NCBI RefSeq assembly: GCF_040869045.1
Contig: NC_090321.1
Span: forward strand, 132,609,689-132,673,688
DNA: 64,000 bases
Direction of reading: 5' to 3'
From: Eurosta solidaginis
Taxonomy: Eukaryota > Arthropoda > Insecta > Diptera > Tephritidae
Numbering within the stretch: the first letter of the stretch is position 1; every line of letters starts with the position of its first letter. Below, piece after piece: positions 11,346-21,923 of this stretch. A program made the position numbers and the translations under genes. The notes beneath the pieces were generated by a model. It had not been told where the DNA came from, made no database searches, and was given only the letters and a program-made list of their open reading frames with translations.

Positions 11346-11864
11346 ATAGCATCTCCGTCGGGGTGCGATTCAGCTCAGAATATGCCAAAACCAGAGGAAA
11401 CCTACATTTAAATGCAGATTCACGTGTCATTTGCCAAGGATTTACCGCTAAACAAGGTATTTTACACAACCAACATGCTTTGGAATACGGTACCAAACTG
11501 GTTGGATGTATTTCCCTAAAAAAAGGTGGAACTACGCATCTTGGTTTGCCAGTATTTGTTTCGGTAATTTATATTGACTTGTATTGATTAAAAATTGCAA
11601 TAGTAGATAATTTAATGTGAATTAAAATTGAATAGGTAGCCCGAGCAAAAAAGGCATCTGATCCGCATGCAACTGTTACTTATGTGGCGCCACCGGGAGC
11701 TGCTGCTGTTATTCTAGAAGCATTAGAAGCAGAAATTTCTTTGATTGTTTGCATCACCAAAGGTGTGCCATAACATGAATGGTTCGCGTTAAGCACGCTC
11801 TCTTAAGGCAAAAAAATCGCGCCTAGTAAGTCCCGATTGTTCAGGAATCATCGCACCAGAAAGG
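11346..11864 (+). pseudogene. Scsalpha: succinyl-CoA ligase alpha subunit fragment, copy 1
   Basis: Two exons of succinate-CoA ligase alpha (mitochondrial TCA cycle) are recognisable. Exon A (11346-11563) encodes SRVICQGFT and KQG, the CoA-binding region, plus [11 protein letters not shown] and [11 protein letters not shown]. Exon B (11636-11864) encodes [22 protein letters not shown] and a GII-AP end. The 72-base intron has GT-AG borders and a donor GTAAG follows exon B, so this is a DNA copy. Exon B has an in-frame TAA after GVP (a conserved Gln position) and a frameshift in the A-run near 11811. The exons with the phospho-His site are missing. Confidence 0.9.
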
Positions 11865-12299
11865 GTAAGAAAATTGTCTACCATATTAAATATATAAACA
11901 ACATGTACGAATTCGTTAGTGATAATTTTTCATGCTTTTGTTGATAATCAACTGAAGAATGCAAATACGACAGAGTTCGAAGATCATGTAAAGACCAATT
12001 GATTTTTTTTTAATTAGCGTTTGGAGAGCAAAATACATATGTATGTATGCATAGAACTGCATAGAAGGGGAGGAGTTAATTAATTATTATCAGTAGATTT
12101 ACAAGATTTTTGTCATTTTACCTGCGTCCCAGTTGTCATTACATTGCGTTAAGAGAGGACATCAACACCTTATTACTCACAGTCAGTTAAAATTTTAGTA
12201 AATTTTGCTCTTTTCATCACTCTTTCAAAACGTGGAAAGCTATATATCGAGCATTCCATGGAGAATGGTACTTTCGCATTGCGGTCATTATTAATATTC

Positions 12300-12380
12300 A
12301 ATCCCTAGAAGGTTTAATGTAGTCATATCAATAGTTCCCGAGATGGTGGGGCTAGTACCTCAATGGTGCTTGTTACCGGC
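12300..12380 (+). mobile_element. CAA-tailed short element, internal fragment
   Basis: AGAAGGTTTAATGTAGTCAT, CCCGAGATGGTGGGGCTAGT and GTTACCGGCACGTA match the middle of the element at 42430-42510. It is cut at 12380, where a (GATA)n tail of a minus-strand LINE begins. The same junction exists at 41778-41870, so it predates the segmental duplication. Confidence 0.7.
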
Positions 12381-12381
12381 A

Positions 12382-12800
12382 CGTAGATAGATAGATAATT
12401 TATTGAGGATTGCACAGTGACTTGCACATCTCCTTCACAGCACCTCATCTTAGCCGACTTCCTTGATGAACCCTAGAAGTGTTCTTGGCTTGAGGGATTA
12501 AATGTGGGAATGATCTAGCCATGGTGAGCCCATAAACTTAGCCCTACGTCTTGAAATTGTGTTGCATTCTAGAAGGATATGGTCCGCCGTCTGCTGATCC
12601 ATCATAAAATCGGCATGTGTTCTTCGATATTATACCCAGCTTTTGCATGTGACTGTTCAGTCTACAGTGTCCTGTAAGAATAGCCGTTAGGATATTTAGG
12701 TTATCTTTCGAGAGGCCTATTAATGCCCTATATCGAGTTGTGCTGTAATCCGCTTACAGTAACTTAGATTGACTCAGGCCTGGCATATTTCGCCAGTGTT
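12382..12800 (-). pseudogene. LINE 3' end with C-terminal Cys/His knuckle, (TATC)n tail
   Basis: On the minus strand the translation contains LTGHCRLNSHMQKLGI and a following Cys-rich segment. This is the C-terminal zinc-knuckle region that follows RNase H in I/LOA/R1-type LINEs. An AATAAA and a (TATC)n tail end it at about 12382. Frameshifts are present. The same element is at 41870-42994, split there by later insertions. Confidence 0.75.
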
Positions 12801-13471
12801 CTTCTCCCTCCTCCCTCCCTTCTACTAATAAATGCCCCTGTGAGCGAACTGGCAGGAACGGTTCGGGATCGATGGGTCATGCAGTTGCTGCCTCTCTTTC
12901 CGGCTTGTCCGCCTGCTGTTGTTGTTGTAGCAGTGCTTCGCCCCAACCAAATTGTCATCAATGTCCTCTAACGGGAGTCCAAGTAAACTTTCTGTTTCAA
13001 CAGGGGTGGACCATAATGAGAAGAGTGTTAGGGGCGTTGGTTCCACAATACAGTTAAAGAGATGGTTGGGACACATTACAAGCAGGACAATGTTTTGTAT
13101 GTCGGGGTTGATTCTGGGTAGGTAAGAGTTTAACCTGTTACGGTATCCAGATTGAAGTTGAGCTAGAGTGACTACTCGCGTTTCCCTAGGGAGAGTGCGT
13201 TCCTCCCCTGCTAGTTTTGTTCTTTGAGTACAGGAATCACCGGCATAGAGGTCCGACGCCTGTTTGTGGAGTTCACTGAAGACATGCTTGTGTTTTTTTT
13301 TTTAGCTTCATACGGCTGTGTTCTCAGGTGCCGTATTTCCTCATAATATAATGAGGGCGTGAACAACAAGAGCCACAAAAGATTTATAAAAGTTACGAGG
13401 GCGCTGAATTTTTGGATCTAGCCCAGAGCAACCGTCCGATGCAACCATCTCTTGCACGTGAAACACTGTCA

Positions 13472-14343
13472 AGAGTATTTATTTTTTTAATTTAATTTAT
13501 TTATTATTACGGCTGTTTAGGCCTAAAACTTAAACTACTAAGTACAATTCACTGTTATAATCACTTATTTCTATTGAATACGCTGTTGGAATGCCATGTG
13601 ATTCCGATCAGCATATTTACTAGCGTGACAAATGGACGAGTCTGGGTGCCACTCATTTAAGGAAGGTTGGAAAGGACGCGTTTCCAATCCTCCAGTACTC
13701 CCAGCTTAAGGCCACAAAATTTGGAACTTATATTTGTCAATTATATTTGTATTTTAAGCTTTCGGAGTGTATTAGTCTCCGATCAACATAGCTAAACATG
13801 TCTTTGGATGTTGGAAATTGAAAATAACGTGTATCCAATCACCCCTCAACTTTGTTTAGTAGAGACGCTGTCGGAATGCATGAAGATTCCGATGAGCACA
13901 GCTCAACATATAATGGGAGGTTGAAAAGGACGTGTTTCCAATCCCCCCTGCTCCAACTCTTGTTTGACCTTATTTTCGTTACACATTATATAATTTTATT
14001 GTTATATTAATGCTGTCGGAATGCCAGTGATTCCGATCAGCAACAGTAAATATCGGCGGAAAATACCGAATTCCAGCGAAATTAGTTGTTGGAACTGTCT
14101 GGAGTTGCAGGTGGCGACCGATTTTCTTTTCCTTAGGGCCGGATGCATTGTATTTTGCTGCTTCCAATATTACCATTCCCTTTTCGCGCTCCAGTATCGG
14201 ATATGTCATGTAAAAAATAAGAGGACAACAACTTTATCTTATTGGAAGGGTTTGAGAATGCTCCAATAAACTTTTTTTAAAAGTATTGAAGTTATTACTA
14301 CTTTTTATGTGATTAGGAAATTCATTGAAATATTTCAAGCCCT
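13472..14343. mobile_element. insert in LINE copy 3 carrying a hairpin repeat array
   Basis: The insert splits the LINE between GAGTA and the GGCCGTCC that follows. The left side is TTTATTAATTT-rich, like a LINE or SINE tail in minus orientation. It contains four spaced repeats with a conserved hairpin (13586-14036). No protein is recognised; the 13979-14269 open frames overlap the repeats and look accidental. Confidence 0.55.
13586..14036. repeat. four imperfect repeats, each with a TCGGAAT/ATTCCGA hairpin
   Basis: Hairpins lie at 13586-13607 (TTGGAAT/ATTCCGA), 13762-13782 (TCGGAG/CTCCGA), 13871-13892 and 14016-14036 (TCGGAAT/ATTCCGA). Each is followed by AGCA-like sequence, and the first three by a CGYGTWTCCAATC block. 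Spacings are 176, 109 and 145 bases. Copy 2 changes both sides of one pair (A-T to G-C), and copy 1 has a G-T wobble. Confidence 0.7.
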
Positions 14344-14533
14344 TATATATGGCCGTCCTAAAAAGATTCTTTTCCGGCAAACGCAGCAAACCCATTTCTC
14401 AGGACCGGGGTCAGGAGAAGGACCCGGATTGGGGTCGATACCTTTCCGGAAGAGGAGAGTATGGCGCAGACCCGCTGAAAGGATCTGCTGGGAGGACGAA
14501 AATTTGTGGGAGGGACGCAAGAAATTAAACACT

Positions 14534-15000
14534 GAGTCCGCGTGCTCATTACCCTCTACTCCCTTGTGGCCTAGGACCCAGGGCAACAGTACTACGTTGT
14601 GTGCTTCTAATTGATTCAGCTTTTCTACGCACTGAAGGACCAGTGCTGACTTTATTTCGAACGCCGCAAATCCCTTTAGTGGGGCCTGACTGTCTGACTG
14701 AGTATGGGAATTGTTTCATTGGGGTATCAGCGCTGAAGGTTCGGTTTAGCGCACTAACTTATGGCGAATGCTCAGATGTGCTTTTATAGTTACTGATATT
14801 TTGGCTCTGGGTCCGAAAACTCTGGCTCCAATCCCCTCTGGCGTCTTCAAGATATCTATGTACCATACGATCTTGAGCAGACTAGTAATACATTGCACCC
14901 GCACATACCTATACAGCCGTACCAAGAGACGGATCAGCTCAATACATATTAGGACAACCGGAGCACTGCTGGACATCCAAAGCTATGCATTCAAAAGTGT
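14534..15000 (-). pseudogene. RNase H domain of a second LINE family
   Basis: Minus-strand translation gives KTPEGIGARVFGPRAKISV (about 14880-14810), which fits the first strands of a LINE-type RNase H, and GHKGVEGNEHADS (about 14570-14530), the late RNase H motif with the last catalytic residues. Between them the frame is broken. It is joined directly to LINE copy 3 at 14533. Confidence 0.75.
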
Positions 15001-15093
15001 TTGTACCAGTGGCTGGTGCATACCGAACTAGACCAATGTATGCTATATTGATGCCTGCACAAATAACAAGCTATGTTTATGTAACTAATGTTA

Positions 15094-15240
15094 CTGCTAG
15101 TGTCAATTTGCACGGTTGAGCACATACAGTACCTACGTTTATACAAGGTGGAACACCATACTACCTATATGGCGATGTAGCCACCGATCAGTTTGCTGTA
15201 AGAGATTAATTAAAATATGTTATTCATAAACACTGATTCT
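15094..15240 (+). pseudogene. partial exon also found at 47805-47890 and 48527-48612
   Basis: The frame with VPTFIQGGTP and YLYGDVATD is kept in all three copies, with a donor-like GTAAGA after it. It belongs to the Q-rich gene described at 47.8-50.2 kb. Its presence here is part of the segmental duplication. The product is not identified. Confidence 0.6.
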
Positions 15241-15255
15241 TATCATTAAATTGTA

Positions 15256-15462
15256 GACTGTAGACTCATGACGGGTATTCTTACTGGACACTGCCTTCTG
15301 GCGTCACATGCCTTTAAATTAGGCTGGGATAGCAGATGTAGGAAGTGCGGGTTGGAGGAGGAAATGATCGATTATGTTCTGTGCTCTTGCCCTGCGCTTT
15401 CCAGGCTAAGACTCCAGCTGAGAGCTGTCAGATCTAGAAGCAGCAAGTGGCTTAAGTTCTAG
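15256..15462 (+). pseudogene. LINE C-terminal zinc-knuckle fragment
   Basis: TGILTGHCLLASHAFKLG followed by CRKCGLEEE and DYVLCSCPAL forms the CxxC-H-C knuckle that closes ORF2 in RNase-H-bearing LINEs. It is on the plus strand, opposite to the RNase H piece at 14.5-15.0 kb, so it is a separate insertion or an inversion. The frame ends at 15460-15462. Confidence 0.8.
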
Positions 15463-15861
15463 GAAACTTCTAGTATTTGTCAAGAGGACGGAGTTATTTT
15501 ATAACATAGGTCCTGGTTGTTGATAGGGCTTTCAGCGTGGTCTTTAAAACAAACTTCTGGTAACACTACGGACTTATTCAGTCTATGTGATGTCCTCATG
15601 ACTATCTGTAAACAAAGTTTTTGGAGAGGAGCCTTCCATTAGGAATTTAGTTCCACGAATGTGTGGCCTTTATAGTAATGACGGAATTGATGCATGCCGA
15701 AAGGGAGCGCAGAGAAATGCGCATACGAAGTAGTGGCGACTAAATCGCCTTTCCCCCCCCAGACGTTATACCTAACGGCGGTCCCACGAGGTGCGGACAC
15801 ATGAACAGGATTAGCCTGGTTTCACTGGGCCACTTGAGGGTAGTGCGCTACCACAACGTCC

Positions 15862-16370
15862 AATAAAAAAAGACAAGTTCCGTCGTGCCTGGTGTTGTTG
15901 GGTGAGCGGCCAGACAGCAGGGTGCAACAAATGCACCTTTCAGTAGGATACCCTTGCTGAGCCCAGAAAATCGGGGAAAATTTACAAACGAGTATATTCT
16001 GTATCATATGATCAACTTGGAGACAACCAAACGTTTATTTTCCTGTCCAAGACAAAACTCGTGCACGGCACTGATGCTAAAAAAGGATAGGCGTAGTCAT
16101 ATCAATTCGTTCCCTGGTTACTCTGGGAAAGCAATTTTAGCAGTACTTTGCCCTTTACAATTTGCACATCCATTCAAGCATTTCGCATAATGAATTAAAC
16201 AGTCATCTGCATTTATTTATTTTTGTTTTTGTAGCGAGCCTAATTTACTTCGTATCATCAATTAACCCTTGTTATAATTTTATGCTTTCTATAAATGCAA
16301 CAGCGAAGTATCTTCGGGCACCGCTGCCATCGGAAGATACCTTGTTATGGTGGAGGTTCACTTGAAGTTA
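15862..16370 (+). repeat. duplicated segment, paralogue of 47040-47560
   Basis: GACAAGTTCCGTCGTGCCTG, GTGCAACAAATGCACCTTTC, the ATATGATCAACTTGGAGACA block and ATCGGAAGATAC all recur in order at 47.04-47.53 kb. An open frame (15954-16190) has a counterpart at 47165-47386 with a conserved RRSHINSF segment, but no known domain. Confidence 0.75.
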
Positions 16371-17238
16371 CTTTACAAGGGTCTGATTCTGGTTATCTGA
16401 AATCTTACAAAGCATATTATGGGAAAGGGTCAAGGCCAAATGCTCAACATCACCTGTGAATCAACTTTGAAAGCACGAATTGGGGCTGCCTATATTCCGG
16501 TATTTTACTTACAAAACTCATATGGCTCTGCAAACTGATGTTGAAGAACACGAGCTCGGGAAAAATTGAGCAGCATCACTCTGAGCTTCGAAACAAAGTT
16601 GCAGAATGGGCACGACTATGAATGGACGTTAAAGTATTTATGTAGCTTGTACATATCAATATTTTATTTATTTATTTATATGTTAAGTTGATTAGGTCAT
16701 AAGGAAATAACTTAAATTGTAAAAACCATTATAAATATGAATTATTTGTTAATTAAATATTATTTAAACAAAAAGGACGCGTTTCATTCATGGAAAAAGC
16801 GAATTGACAGAAGGTAACCGGTACGGGTAATGGGCAAGCCAATTACCCGTGTTGTTGGTGTTGCATATGTTTTGGTTAGCGATAACGAAAACATACCTAA
16901 TGAAGTAACTTCAAAATGTAAATAACATAGAGCGAGAAGGAATGTCGAAAACACAATAGGTAAGAGCGAGAAAGCGAGTCACACGAACACTATTTTGAGA
17001 GAGCGCGTGCGTTACTTTTTTCACGACAGCAATGTTAAAGTCATTAAGACGATAATTGGTGACCAAGTTATCGGTGAGGATTAAGTAATCGATTAGGTAA
17101 CGAGTACCTGTCTTGTAGGGCAGTTGATCAATTTGACGCGCTGTGGCGGCCGCGAAGTGCTGCTGACGCTAAATATGTATTGTCCCATAAACATACATGC
17201 AAAGAACATTTTGCCACTACGCAGTGCTTCGTAGTGTA
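16371..17238. other. non-coding spacer with a 9-bp hairpin
   Basis: No gene is recognised. ACGGGTAAT (16824-16832) and ATTACCCGT (16843-16851) form a hairpin. GAGAG-rich stretches lie near 16930-17010. Confidence 0.45.
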
Positions 17239-17931
17239 CCCTACAAGAACACTGACTATCATATGACTATCATCTGATTGTCAGCAATGTCAACCTAACG
17301 ATCAGCGCCTCATACAAACTTTCTATCACAAACTTAAGGGGACTTGCGCAAATGTGATGTAAACAAGTGTGTACGTGTGAGTTTTTGTCTCCTTCTTATA
17401 CACCAACATGGCCTACTGATTAAGTATATAGCCGTACTGCTCACTCTCATTCCTTTTCCTGGATCAGTGCTGACACTCTAACTATCAAAAGGTGTCATAA
17501 AAAATGCTTCTTTTTCTTTTTTTAAACTTATTTTTTATATGGTTTTCGTCGGTTGAAAATGGCTGAATTTAAAAAATAACAAAACAACCGTGATAATCAT
17601 TTGATTGTCATATGACAGTCAGTAGTGACAACATGATTAAATCGGATAATCTGTTCTCGCATACATAAAATTCCGTTGAGAATTATGTATCTGTCTCACA
17701 TGCATTATGGTATCTGCTGTATGTTCTTTTGTTCTGTACCAGGTGTGCGAAGCCTTCCCAGTTTCAGTCCTTTTCCATGATTATAGGCTGTCGTTGGGAA
17801 CATACGGATATGCGTGAGCGAACAAAGGAACATACATAAATTTGAGTATCAATGTTTACATCATCGCAGGATCAGCATTGTCAATTACAAGTGTGAGTGT
17901 ATTAGTAAAACTATCAGCGTTTCTTGTAGGG
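17239..17931. mobile_element. 693-bp inverted-repeat DNA element
   Basis: The ends CCCTACAAGAA and TTCTTGTAGGG are perfect over 11 bp and the similarity extends inward (ACACTGACTATC against AACGCTGATAG). GTA flanks both sides (17236-17238 and 17932-17934), a possible 3-bp target duplication. Internal inverted copies of ATCATYTGATTGTCA and GATGTAAACA make it a large foldback. No transposase. The superfamily is undetermined; a 3-bp duplication would fit PIF/Harbinger. Confidence 0.78.
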
Positions 17932-18191
17932 GTAGCTAAGTGTAACCTTCGTTTTAAGGCGCAGTATATAGATCACAAGAAATTTCTCAAGAATTTTTGG
18001 TACTAGTGCAGTTTAGGGGCCCACCCTAAATTTAGGTCAAACTTTTCGAGTGAGGTATCAAAAGACGCGAATTTACCCCCAGAGCCCGTATTACTTGTTA
18101 CGATCCGTGATCGAAACTCATTTTTTAAAACATAATAGCTCTGAAATGGTCGATCGGATTAATGGCATATGCGAACTAGCGAAAAATAGTA

Positions 18192-18611
18192 GGGGGACTC
18201 ATGTAACCGTATAAATGCCTTATAAAGTGTGTAAACGTATAAATTTATCTAGTTTACGCACGAGCTGTCAAATTTTGTATGAAAAATCATTTACACAATC
18301 TGTATAAATTTACGCGCACATTTCATTGTGTAAACGCGGTAAACTCAAAGGAATGCAACCTTGCAGACATTACAGACGGCATTTTCATCAAAAATCTCCA
18401 ACATCAGCAAGTAAAGGCGTTTTAGTTTTGATTTTTCACTTAATCTTGGTATTTTTAATTTGTATAACAATCAAAAAAATTTTTTTGGAAATAATACAGC
18501 TGAAAAACAATCAATTTTATCAAGAGTATTACTAGGTGCGTTCATATAACCGCGTGTGTAAATGGATATAAATTTACACCTTATAAGTTTATATGCTATC
18601 ATGAGTCCCCC
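18192..18611. mobile_element. 420-bp inverted-repeat element flanked by TA
   Basis: GGGGGACTCATG at the left and its complement at the right (ending 18611) form terminal inverted repeats that stay similar inward over ATAAA and TTATAA blocks. TA lies on each side (18190-18191, 18612-18613). Several GTGTAAA and ATAAATTTA words are scattered inside. The 69-codon frame at 18326-18535 has no known domain. TA duplication would fit Tc1/mariner-type MITEs. Confidence 0.82.
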
Positions 18612-18613
18612 TA

Positions 18614-19099
18614 GTACTCGTTAGATTCATTACGTAAGATTAAAAGTTCGAATGAAATCATCTATCCAGATTACGTATTCGCGAGTTCAAAATGGCTTCG
18701 TTCTGGACATCTACGTCATGGTTGACCCTTGAGCGAACAGCTGATATGCTATTCTATAGTTTTCCTTGCAAAATACAAGGGCGTGGTTTTGTGTAAATTT
18801 CCTTTATTTCAATGAATAATTTAATTATTTAACTAAAATGTTTTACGTTTACATGTATCGGAAAAATTCATAGTTCTTATCGGTCAGCTCTACTAAACAA
18901 CGTCCCATCAACTATAATTTTAATATATCTAAACACTATTTATATCTTTCTAAATTTATATATTTCTTTTATTTAGTCTATATATTTTTTTATTTATTTA
19001 CAGTCTTGTAGACCTAAATTAGGTACATGTATGTATGAGATCATTATCTAAATGGTAGTGCTTTGCAATAATTATATAATAATTCCTTAACAAACCTTG
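18614..19099. other. AT-rich non-coding spacer
   Basis: No recognisable gene or repeat. CGAACAGCTGAT near 18733 is an E-box-like word also seen at 31840, 57827, 58347 and 58461. Confidence 0.4.
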
Positions 19100-19502
19100 C
19101 AGACTAGATGACAATAATAGGGTGTCATTGAGGCGGGTGCACACACCAGCACCACCCCAAAGCGTCGATTCGTAGGTGCTTCGCATCCTCCCCCCGGAGT
19201 AGGGGGAGCCTCCTGGTGGTGACACCTGGTAACGCTTCGGCGACGAATTCTTTCCCCCACCCCATAACCTACTTCCTGTCTTGTTTCCCATTTCGATCCA
19301 CAACCTATCCACAACCCTAAGCAAAGGTGTTGAGGTACCCGTGCCGACGGCTGAATGGCCAGCGGGTGGATATTGAGTAGCTGGTCTCGAACGGTTCCCT
19401 CCGATGCCCGGGCAAGGTCGGAGGTATAAGTGCCCTCTCTACGCATTCCGGGTCTGCGGAGGAGTGACCAACCCTTTCCGTGCATACTCGTGGGACCAAA
19501 AC

Positions 19503-20770
19503 ATGAACTTTTTAACAATCAAAAACAAACCAAAAAAGAAACCAAAGACACAGGCGACAACATGACGAAGACTCCAACGACAACTACGTCACAGACTGAA
19601 ACAAGGTCGGACTCTAGGACGGGGGTAGGGGACTGGAAAACCGACGGACCTAGACTTGGAGAGGGGGACTCCTCGGATGTGGAGTTCCTATCTTCAAGTC
19701 AAGATACTGACACAACACGTGGCGGGAAAAGTACTGTGGGCAACGGTACTTCGCCAGGCCATCAACAATTTTTCGAACGCTGTTAGGACGCAGCGGGAAA
19801 CAGCAAGTAAGGTACGGTCCAAGGCATTACTTGGGAGAAGGCGGTATCAGCCAGCTCTGTTTGTCCTGGATAGGATAGAGCGGAACAGAGCAAACGGTAC
19901 CGTCCATCCCAAGCGGTGGTGAACGGGTACAGGGCGTACTTGGAAACCGAGAGCAGGACCACCGCCGGTAAAGGAACCAGTTTGTGGAAGAGACCCCAAG
20001 CACCTCAAAGAGGAGCCGGTCTCTGGAAGAGGCCCTAGTACCTCCAAGAGGAGCAAAATTACCGGTGGTTACGCCTCGGTATCAGCCGGAGCGCTGGGAG
20101 GGGCCAACACTTTTTCAGAAATGGTTCGGAGTAACCTTCAAGTTGCGCTAGTGGATGCGGCCACCAACAGTGGCAAGCCCGTCTTGGAGAAGGGGGGGGG
20201 GGGGAGGAGCTAGAGGCAAGACGGTCTCATATGGTCATTGACTTTGTCATGGCCAACCCGGAGGGTAATCTCCCCTCCTTCGACTCGGCGGAGGTTGTTC
20301 GAGGTTACATGGTGATTAAATGCGAGGACCAGCAGTCCAAGGACTTCTTGGAGAAGTGCGTGCTGGCCCTAGGGGAGGTCTGGGACGGCTTAAGGATTAA
20401 GGTGATCTCGGCCGCCGATATCCCAAAAAGAACCCGAGCTCGGGTATGGATACCGAGAATGAAAATAGACAGCGGGACGCTGTTGAAGTATTCGCGGGTT
20501 CACTACCGCGATGTGCCCATGGATGACTGGGTGGTTATGAAGGCAGAGGAATCGCTGCGGAACAGCCTCTCTTTCGTGCTCCTCATATCAGAGGACAGCA
20601 TTACTCTGCTTAAAAAAGCGGACTTCACCCTCCTGTTTGGCGTGCGGCGCGGCAAGGTGAAAGTCCTCCAGTCCCCTCAGGAGGAGGAAGAAGAAACGGA
20701 TGAGGTCGACGATGCTAACAAGCGCCTGGAGCACTTGCAACTCGCCGACCAAGAACCTGGACCCCAATAG
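19503..20770 (+). pseudogene. LINE ORF1 with DUF4780 domain
   Basis: The N-terminal Ser/Thr-rich part (from ATG 19503) shifts frame near 19760 and again before 20231. The C-terminal 179 codons (20231-20770) hold the DUF4780-like region, including VIDFVMANPEG, a central IPKRTRARVWIP and an acidic EEEEETDEVDD tail. DUF4780 proteins act as nucleic-acid-binding ORF1 products in LOA-group LINEs. The poly-G run at 20192-20204 lies at the second break. Confidence 0.8.
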
Positions 20771-20962
20771 TTTCAACGGGTCTAAAGGTTGTCCAAATTA
20801 ACTAAAGCACTCTAGGCTGGTCTCGGACATCCTTGCCGTCTTCCTACTGGAGGAGCCCTTGTTCAGGAGCCCTGGATGTGGAACACCCAGGTGAAAGGGC
20901 TCTCAATAAAAGGATACTGTACGTTTTACTAGCGCGAGGACGGTAAGCCTAGGACATGCGTT

Positions 20963-21736
20963 TTGGTAAAATCTAACTACAATAATTTTCTTGTTTATTC
21001 TCACAGCTTTTCGGATCTGACAACGATTTCGCTTGAGACAGCTGACGGAGTTGGCATACTAATCGCTTCTTGCTACATGCCGCATGACAAGGACGCTCCA
21101 CCGGAGGAGGTCCGAGTCTTGATGCAGGACTGGAGATCCGCAAACTTTGTGCTGGGATGTGATGCCAATTCCAGGCACTCCCTGTCGGGAAGTAAGGAAA
21201 TCAACACTCGGGGTGAGTCACTTTTCCATTTTATTATTAATACTGACCTAGTAGTACGCAATCGGGGAAACACACCCACCTTTGTATTTCTAACCACGGA
21301 AAAATTCAACGGGTGGGAGGAGGTGTTGGATGTCACGCTACTAAGCGGTAACAGCAATATTGGGATAGAAAGCTGGAGGGTAACAGATATTCAGTCGTTT
21401 TCTGACCACAGGAGGATGCTATTCAATATCTGCCTTAATGTAGAAATTCCTATTCCCTATCGTAATCCAAAGAGGACCAACCGGCGAAGGTTCGTCAAAG
21501 TGGTAGGAAATAAGCTAGATAGGTATTCGGCAAGGGAAATTTCATCAGTGGGGGACCTTTATACTAACAGTAGCAATCTGGAGAAAGCCTTAGGGTCTGC
21601 CTTCCGGATAGCTTTTCGGAATAGTTTCAGTAAAATGCATACCCCCATGGTGGGATTCCAACCTTTTTACGCTCAGGAAAGAGACTCGCAAATTATTCAA
21701 CCTGAGCCGGTTAAATGGAAACTGGGAACCGTGTAA
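20963..21736 (+). pseudogene. LINE ORF2 endonuclease domain
   Basis: The frame shows an apurinic-type endonuclease C-terminal half: FVLGCDANSRHSLSGS (catalytic Asp/Asn), VLDVTLLSG and SFSDHRRMLF with the catalytic SDH motif. The N-terminal QxNL part is missing or damaged. The frame ends at 21734-21736 within ORF2. Confidence 0.85.
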
Positions 21737-21923
21737 AGATAGCCTCAGGTGCTACAAAAAAGCTACTCAGAAGGCAAAGACGGAATGCTGGAAAGAATTT
21801 TGCTTTTCTATCGAGTCCACCAAAGAATCTTCGAGAATTGGCTAAATTCTCTCGAAGGAAAAATCCTGCCCACCCTTCTTGAGGAAAGAAGATGGATCAT
21901 GAAAAGGGATCTCCGCAAAAACA

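Larger units (their letters stand above)
12908..14533 (-). mobile_element. CR1/Jockey-like LINE, copy 3, internally deleted and interrupted
   Basis: 12908-13350 matches the 3' end of the full LINE at 34321-34790, including the CAA tail. 13351-13471 jumps directly to sequence equivalent to 37988-38105, so about 3.2 kb of endonuclease-RT is deleted. 13472-14343 is a foreign insert, and 14344-14533 resumes with the 5' ORF segment, which includes the 2A-like GIDPNPGP. Upstream of 14533 it is fused to RNase H sequence of another LINE. Confidence 0.85.

Noticed and set aside
16380..16640. Possible coding remnant in the duplicated segment
   Set aside because: Short stretches read like protein but there is no consistent frame and no second copy at 47.5 kb for this part.
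19019..19518. Minus-strand frames of 101 and 143 codons
   Set aside because: They overlap the 5' leader of the plus-strand LOA-like LINE and show no domain.
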